Shown here: positions 59,297 through 64,000 of the stretch, one piece after another
How positions within the stretch are numbered: the first letter of the stretch is position 1
Layout of the letters: every line of letters begins with the position of its first letter
Source of the DNA: Ruminococcaceae bacterium UBA3215
GTDB lineage: Bacteria > Bacillota > Clostridia > Oscillospirales > Ruminococcaceae
Reading direction: 5' to 3'
Assembly: GCA_002363155.1 (NCBI GenBank)
Contig: DEWH01000025.1
Span: 53,195 to 117,194 of the forward strand
DNA: 64,000 bases
Program-made: the position numbers and the translations under genes
Notes under the pieces: generated by a model
What the model saw: only the letters and a program-made list of their open reading frames with translations
The model's database searches: none
Told to the model about the DNA's origin: nothing

Positions 59297-60450
59297 TGTA
59301 CAGTTTCAGCGGTCTTCTGCTCACCGGATCCCTGGGCGGGAGCCGCGGTATCGGATTCGGTGTCGAATGTAGTCTGGACATACTTACCGCCGAGCTTTTC
59401 CTCGTTTTTCATATTGAGAATGTTTTTAAGTCTTTCGATCTGCTGCTGGAGCTCTATGATCTCCTCTTCCTTTTTCGCGATGCTGAGTCCGTAGGAGTTT
59501 TCATAGTTCTTGAGGATATTGCGGAGCTTGTTGTTCTCGGCCTCTTTCTCCTCCGCTTTCATGCGGACAGCCTGTTCGGTCTCGGCAAGCAGCGCACGGA
59601 GCTTGTCGATCTCGGCGCTCCTGCTTTCAAGCTGTCTTATGGTCTTTTCGTACTCAGCTGCCTTCTTTACGGCTTCGCTTTCGTCTGCTGCGGCACTGCC
59701 GGCTTTCCTGAGGTTTTCGATCTCTTCGTTCGCTATGGCAAGCTCGATCTCAAGATCTTCCTTCTCGGCTTTGAGCTTCTTAACCGCTTCCTCGTTCACG
59801 GAAACGGTTCCGTCCTCTTCGACGGCAATAGAGTTTATCTCCATTTTCGTGATCTTGCCGTTAAGCTCGGCGATCTGCTTGTTGGCAGCGTCGATCCTGT
59901 CGCGGGAAACTTCGAGTTCATTGCGCAGAGCCTCGTTTGCCGCAACTTCGGTGAACTTCTCTGTGTTGAGCTTTGAGATTATCTTGTTCGCGGACGCAAG
60001 CGCGGATTTCGTATCTTTCAGAGCGCTCTCGCTCTCGTTATACGCTCCGGCAAGCTGCTCCTGCTTCTGGGTCATTTCCTTCAGACGTGCGTCCAGCTCC
60101 TGAAGCTTTGCGCGCATTCCGTTATTCTGCTTCTGAAGCTTTGCTTCATTCTCGTTATGTTCCGCTATCTGTCCGGTAAGCGCCGCTGTACGCTCATCAA
60201 GTATCTCGACTTTGGCGTTCAGCTCGTCAATGAGAGCCTGGTCAGCTTCGCTTCTCTTCTCGCTCAAAGAATCCCCCATAATAAGCAGTGCGGCATAAGC
60301 GGTGACTTCCGCTTCGCTCACATTCCCCATTTTGGTGGACAGATACTTTATCTGCTCCTCAAAGAGCTTTGCAAAATCAAGCACCTCTTCGGGCTTGTCG
60401 GTCTTTAAATAATATCCTCTTCCGTTTACCTGAACTCTGAGCTTGTCCAT
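59293..60450 (-). CDS. ZapA-domain cell-division protein with long coiled-coil extension
   Basis: A 385-residue cytoplasmic protein. Residues 1 to about 95 fit ZapA, which bundles FtsZ: VQVNGRGYYLKTDKPEEVLDFAKLFEEQI and AYAALLIMGDSL. The remaining 290 residues are almost continuous heptad-type coiled coil, rich in Glu, Lys, Ala and Leu, to about residue 350, then a short disordered tail. Ordinary ZapA is about 85-130 residues. Its neighbour is a U32 peptidase gene, an arrangement also common for zapA in Firmicutes. Confidence 0.88.
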   Translation of the reverse strand: MDKLRVQVNGRGYYLKTDKPEEVLDFAKLFEEQIKYLSTKMGNVSEAEVTAYAALLIMGDSLSEKRSEADQALIDELNAKVEILDERTAALTGQIAEHNENEAKLQKQNNGMRAKLQELDARLKEMTQKQEQLAGAYNESESALKDTKSALASANKIISKLNTEKFTEVAANEALRNELEVSRDRIDAANKQIAELNGKITKMEINSIAVEEDGTVSVNEEAVKKLKAEKEDLEIELAIANEEIENLRKAGSAAADESEAVKKAAEYEKTIRQLESRSAEIDKLRALLAETEQAVRMKAEEKEAENNKLRNILKNYENSYGLSIAKKEEEIIELQQQIERLKNILNMKNEEKLGGKYVQTTFDTESDTAAPAQGSGEQKTAETVQ

Positions 60451-60582
60451 AATATCGAGCCTTTCATGTGGTTTTCCGGTCCGTTCTTATCATACGGACA
60501 CAACAATACATATACATTATACATCATAATCCCCAAAAAGAAAAGGGGTTTTGTAAATTTTTTTCTGAATTTCAAAAATTTG

Positions 60583-60611
60583 TTGAAAAATCCCGCGGAA
60601 TATAGTATAAT
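60583..60611 (+). promoter_or_regulatory. Sigma-A promoter of the thioesterase gene
   Basis: TTGAAA and TATAAT with a 17-bp spacer. Confidence 0.75.
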
Positions 60612-60642
60612 AGATGTGATATTTTTTGAAAGGAGCAGTCGC

Positions 60643-61035
60643 ATGCTTGAAACAGGAATAAAAGGTCTCCTTACCGAGACAGTCACCGAGGAAAATACCG
60701 CCGCTGCCGTCGGGAGCGGGAATCTTCGTGTATATGCCACTCCGGCAATGATCGCGCTTATGGAAAAGACTGCGCTCACTTCCGTCGCTGAAGAACTTGA
60801 GGACGGCATGACCACAGTGGGAACGCTGATAAACGCTGCCCATACCAGCGCTTCACCCGTCGGCAGCACGATAACCTGTGAGAGCGAGCTCGTGGAGATC
60901 GACAGAAGAAGGCTCGTTTTCAGCGTGACCGCCCGTGACGATGCAGGCGAGATCGGAAAAGGCACTCACGAACGATTCATAGTTGACTGCGAAAAATTCT
61001 TTGAGAAAACCTGTTCAAAACTCAATAAATCTTGA
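60643..61035 (+). CDS. Hotdog-fold thioesterase (FlK-like)
   Basis: A 130-residue hotdog-fold protein like the fluoroacetyl-CoA thioesterase family. It has VGSGNLRVYATPAMIALMEKTA near residue 24 and TVGTLINAAHTSASPVGSTI, then RLVFSVTARDDAGEIGKGTHERFIV. The Glu and Thr/His positions expected for the catalytic site appear present (MEKTA, NAAHTSA). The natural substrate is probably a general acyl-CoA; fluoroacetate use is not implied. The start follows AAAGGAGC. Confidence 0.88.
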   Translation: MLETGIKGLLTETVTEENTAAAVGSGNLRVYATPAMIALMEKTALTSVAEELEDGMTTVGTLINAAHTSASPVGSTITCESELVEIDRRRLVFSVTARDDAGEIGKGTHERFIVDCEKFFEKTCSKLNKS

Positions 61036-61049
61036 AAGGAAGTCCGGAA

Positions 61050-61859
61050 ATGAACATTAAGACATTTTATCTGAACAGCGAAAAGACCGTTCTTATGAAG
61101 GCATACCTGCTGAGCCAGGTAGAAAGCCTCGAATGGTGCAGGAAACGTCCCGCTATCCTCATTCTCCCCGGCGGCGGATATGAGTTCTGCTCGGAACGCG
61201 AGGCGGAGCCGGTGGCTATGCGCTACCTCGCAGAAGGCTACAACGCTTTCGTGCTGTATTACACCTGCAACAAGCGCTATCCTGCCGCCTTCCACGACGC
61301 TGCCTACGCACTGTACAAGATAAGAATGCGCGCCGACGAGTTCGGCATAGATCCGCAGAAGATAGCTGTCTGGGGAGCAAGCGCGGGCGGTCATCTCGCA
61401 GGCTGCCTCGCAACAATGTGGAACGATTCCGCTGTCCTCGAAAAGCTGGGCTGCGAACCTACGGATATACGCCCGAACGCGGCGATCCTCAGCTACCCCG
61501 TAATAAGCGGCATCACCAACCCGCACAAAGGCTCGTTTGAAGTGCTGCTCGGAAAAGATGCCACCCACAGCGAACTCTCGCGTCTCTCACTGGAAAACCG
61601 CGTAACTCCCAAAACACCGCCGATTTTCCTCTGGTGTACAGCGAATGACGACTGCGTTCCCGCACACAACAGCCTTGTAATGGCGAAAGCCTGCGTCTCC
61701 AACAAGGTACCTGTCGAGTTCCACATGTTCGACGAAGGTCCTCACGGACTCTCCACCTGCGACAAGGTAAGCGGCTGGAACGAATACTTCTATCGTGACA
61801 ACTGCAAGGCATGGATCGACCTCTCGATCAAGTTCCTTGCAAAATATATGAATGTTTGA
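61050..61859 (+). CDS. Alpha/beta hydrolase, acetyl-esterase type
   Basis: A 269-residue cytoplasmic esterase. The oxyanion region is ILPGGGYEFCSERE, the nucleophile elbow is WGASAGGH (GxSxG), the Asp is near WCTANDDCVP and the His near DEGPHGLS. It resembles BD-FAE type acetylxylan/feruloyl esterases of gut bacteria. Without a signal peptide it would act on imported acetylated oligosaccharides. The start follows AAAGGAAGTCC, 14 bp after the thioesterase gene. Confidence 0.9.
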   Translation: MNIKTFYLNSEKTVLMKAYLLSQVESLEWCRKRPAILILPGGGYEFCSEREAEPVAMRYLAEGYNAFVLYYTCNKRYPAAFHDAAYALYKIRMRADEFGIDPQKIAVWGASAGGHLAGCLATMWNDSAVLEKLGCEPTDIRPNAAILSYPVISGITNPHKGSFEVLLGKDATHSELSRLSLENRVTPKTPPIFLWCTANDDCVPAHNSLVMAKACVSNKVPVEFHMFDEGPHGLSTCDKVSGWNEYFYRDNCKAWIDLSIKFLAKYMNV

Positions 61860-61891
61860 TCATCGACCCACTAAAGAAAGGATATACCGTC

Positions 61892-63163
61892 ATGGCACAG
61901 AAAATCCCGTTCATTACAAAAGAAAAGGCTGAACAGATCAGAGCCGAAATACCCACACCTTTCCACATCTACGACGAAAAGGGCATCAGAGCCACTGCAA
62001 GAGCGCTCAACGACGCTTTCTCATGGAACAAGGGATTCAAGGAGTACTTCGCCGTAAAGGCTACACCGAACCCCTTCGTTATGAAGATTCTTATGGAAGA
62101 AGGCTGCGGATTCGACTGCGCTTCCTACACAGAACTCATGCTCGCTGACAAGGTCGGCGCAAAGAAGCACGACATTATGTTCAGTTCCAACGAGACCCCC
62201 GACAGCGATTTCAAGCTCGCATACGATCTCGGCGCTATCATCAACCTCGACGACTTCACCCATATCGACATTCTCGACAAGCTTACCGGCATACCGGAGA
62301 CTATCTGCTGCCGCTACAACCCCGGCGGAGAGTTCAAGACCAGTGAGACCGGAAATGTAATGGACACGCCGAAGGACGCAAAGTACGGCTTCACTCACGA
62401 TCAGCTCATCGAAGGCTACCGCATACTCAAGGAAAAGGGCGCGAAGACTTTCGGAATGCACTCTTTCCTTGCGAGCAACACCCTCACCAACGACTACTAC
62501 CCTGTTCTTGCGGGAATACTGTTCAGAACGGCAGTTGAGGCCAAGGAGAAGACCGGCGTTGAACTCAGCTTCATCGACCTTTCCGGCGGCGTCGGCATCG
62601 CATACCGCCCCGATCAGACCGAAAACGACATCAAGGTCATCGGCGAGGGCGTAAGAAAGGCTTACGAGGAGATACTCGTTCCCGCCGGACTCGGCAATAT
62701 CTCGCTCTGCACTGAGCTCGGAAGATTCATGCTCGCTCCCAACGGTATGCTCATCACCACGGCTATCCGCGAAAAGCACATATACAAGGAATACATCGGC
62801 GTTGACGCGTGTGCCGCAAACCTCATGCGCCCCGCTATATACGGCTCCTACCACCACATTACCGTCCTCGGCAAGGAGAATGCTCCCCACGATCACGTTT
62901 ACGATATCGTAGGCGGTCTCTGTGAGAACTGCGACAAGTTCGCAAAGGACAGAGAGCTTCCGGAGATCGGAATGGGCGATATCATTGCTATCCATGATGC
63001 CGGCGCTCACGGCTTCTCCATGGGCTACAACTACAACGGAAAACTGCGTTCCGCAGAAGTCCTGCTGAAAGAGGACGGAAGCTGGAAGATGATCCGCCGC
63101 GCCGAGACCCCGAAAGACTATTTCCGCACCTTCGATTTCAGCGAATACAGCTTTGAGGACTGA
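61892..63163 (+). CDS. lysA: Diaminopimelate decarboxylase
   Basis: A 423-residue PLP enzyme of fold type III making lysine from meso-diaminopimelate. The PLP lysine lies in YFAVKATPNP near residue 54. Other motifs are GCGFDCASYTEL, GMHSFLASNT, IDLSGGVGIAY, ELGRFML and a C-terminal GLCENCDKFAKDREL with GDIIAIHDAGAHGFSM. Some motifs differ from classical LysA (ELGR for EPGR), so a related amino-acid decarboxylase is a weaker alternative. The start follows AAAGAAAGGAT. Confidence 0.88.
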   Translation: MAQKIPFITKEKAEQIRAEIPTPFHIYDEKGIRATARALNDAFSWNKGFKEYFAVKATPNPFVMKILMEEGCGFDCASYTELMLADKVGAKKHDIMFSSNETPDSDFKLAYDLGAIINLDDFTHIDILDKLTGIPETICCRYNPGGEFKTSETGNVMDTPKDAKYGFTHDQLIEGYRILKEKGAKTFGMHSFLASNTLTNDYYPVLAGILFRTAVEAKEKTGVELSFIDLSGGVGIAYRPDQTENDIKVIGEGVRKAYEEILVPAGLGNISLCTELGRFMLAPNGMLITTAIREKHIYKEYIGVDACAANLMRPAIYGSYHHITVLGKENAPHDHVYDIVGGLCENCDKFAKDRELPEIGMGDIIAIHDAGAHGFSMGYNYNGKLRSAEVLLKEDGSWKMIRRAETPKDYFRTFDFSEYSFED

Positions 63164-63168
63164 TTACC

Positions 63169-63678
63169 GTGACCTTTGACTACTGCCCCCGCTGCGGGGA
63201 AAAGCTCGTACCGAAGCAGATAGGCGATGAGGGCGATGTTCCTTTTTGCGGGAAATGCGAACGTCCGTTCTTTCCCTACTCCTCGCCCTGCGTCATCTGC
63301 CTTTGCGTAAGCGAGAATGACGATGTGCTGCTGATAAAGCAGAGTTACGGCATTATCCGCTTTGTCTGCGTAGCGGGATACATAAAAGCCGGTGAGAATG
63401 CAGAAGATGCCGCAAAACGCGAGATCGCGGAAGAGACCGGGCTTGAGATGACCGGCGCCCGCTTTCTGTACAGCAAATACTATGACAAGCATGACAACCT
63501 CATGCTGGCATTCCTGTGCCGGGTGAAAAAGGCGGAACCCCGCATTTCCTCCGAACTTACCGAGGCTCATTGGTTCTCGCCCAAAGACGCCGAAAATGCG
63601 CTCTTTCAGGGCGCTTACGGGATAGATATGCTGCATGAGTGGCAGAGACTTCGTGACAGGGGGCTTCTTGAAATATGA
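63169..63678 (+). CDS. Nudix hydrolase with zinc ribbon (NudC-like)
   Basis: A 169-residue protein. Residues 1-40 form a zinc ribbon with CPRCG and CGKCE. The Nudix box GYIKAGENAEDAAKREIAEETG follows at about residue 66, matching Gx5Ex7REUxEExG. The layout resembles the C-terminal half of NADH pyrophosphatase NudC, but the SQPWPFPxS motif of NudC is replaced, so the substrate is open. The start is GTG, 5 bp after lysA. The stop overlaps the next start. Confidence 0.9.
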   Translation: MTFDYCPRCGEKLVPKQIGDEGDVPFCGKCERPFFPYSSPCVICLCVSENDDVLLIKQSYGIIRFVCVAGYIKAGENAEDAAKREIAEETGLEMTGARFLYSKYYDKHDNLMLAFLCRVKKAEPRISSELTEAHWFSPKDAENALFQGAYGIDMLHEWQRLRDRGLLEI

Positions 63679-64000
63679 GAATGAGAAAGAAGAAGTACCT
63701 GGACGAGCGCCTTGAAGCCTGCAAAGATGTATGTCTCGGCTGGATACCCGATCCTGTTCACGCAAACGGAGAAATATGCACGGCGGACATTGCGGGGATA
63801 TTCGGAAACTCCGCTCCCCTGCACCTCGAAATAGGCTGCGGCAAGGGCAGATTCGCCAATACGACAGCACAGCTGCACCCGGATATCAACTTTATCGCCG
63901 TGGAGCAGACGCCGAATGTTATTGTTGCGGCTATGGAACAGACGAAGGAACTGGGACTGCCAAACCTGCGGTACTTTATGGGGAAAGCCGAGTACCTGCG
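63675..64000 (+). CDS. trmB: tRNA (guanine-N7-)-methyltransferase, N-terminal part (runs off the window)
   Basis: The first 108 codons of a TrmB-type methyltransferase that makes m7G46 in tRNA. It starts MRMRKKKYLDERLEAC and has the SAM-binding motif LHLEIGCGKGRF near residue 50, then FIAVEQTPNVI. The start ATG overlaps the Nudix stop codon (ATGA); a second ATG two codons later is possible. Confidence 0.93.
   Translation, partial: MRMRKKKYLDERLEACKDVCLGWIPDPVHANGEICTADIAGIFGNSAPLHLEIGCGKGRFANTTAQLHPDINFIAVEQTPNVIVAAMEQTKELGLPNLRYFMGKAEYL

Noticed and set aside
62021..63010. A 329-codon minus-strand frame within lysA
   Set aside because: It is a codon-bias shadow of lysA; no start site or domain is evident.
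1..64000. tRNA, rRNA, prophage, transposase or toxin-antitoxin genes
   Set aside because: I looked for cloverleaf ends, integrase/transposase motifs and small paired genes and found none I could support.

Overview
The window looks like chromosomal DNA of a fibre-degrading Clostridia of the Ruminococcus/Oscillospiraceae kind. The evidence is roughly even base composition, strong AGGAGG-type ribosome binding sites, near-consensus sigma-A promoters with 17-bp spacers, Gram-positive lipoproteins and wall-type proteins, two COG0523 GTPases, GH16/GH5/GH2 glycosidases and many intrinsic terminators. I see no rRNA, tRNA, prophage, transposase or CRISPR array. Genus-level placement is inference.

Layout. 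1-5.6 kb: start of purL, a polar amino-acid ABC transporter and an NSS-type sodium symporter. 5.6-8.5 kb: a 183-bp MITE-like insertion upstream of a luxE-luxC type fatty-aldehyde pair without luciferase. 8.6-13 kb: a surface protein, a hypothetical protein, and a Fur-family/COG0523 metal operon behind a Fur-like box. 13-15 kb: NusG-domain-II protein and HD-GYP phosphodiesterase. 15-23.5 kb: carB, then an operon of DUF1015 protein, secreted CAP protein, SmtB-type metal sensor and Suv3-like RNA helicase. 23.8-31 kb: eno, an EAL protein with a dead GGDEF domain, pyrE, lipoprotein, lgt and small genes. 31-38.7 kb: D,D-carboxypeptidase/rlmH operon, rel/spoT and a DtxR regulator. 38.8-42.4 kb: two tandem SGNH hydrolases, DUF4358 lipoprotein and a second surface protein. 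42.5-52.8 kb: polysaccharide region with AraC regulator, orphan sugar-binding lipoprotein, GH16, GH5, TrmH-type methyltransferase, GH2 beta-mannosidase and secreted metallopeptidase. 52.9-64 kb: AlkD-like protein, pnuC, Na/Pi symporter, zapA-like/U32/MATE operon, thioesterase, esterase, lysA, Nudix and the start of trmB.

The most unusual feature is a family of nine repeat modules made of consecutive small palindromes. Every copy lies just downstream of a gene's stop codon and in the sense orientation of that gene, usually before or between terminators. This suggests a 3'-untranslated RNA element rather than randomly scattered repeats. Other highlights are the MITE with perfect 11-bp target duplications, a COG0523-DUF1980 fusion lacking the CxCC motif, a bacterial Suv3-like helicase beside a zinc-type repressor, a ZapA domain extended by about 290 residues of coiled coil, and two surface proteins sharing a nonstandard PxTG-type tail.
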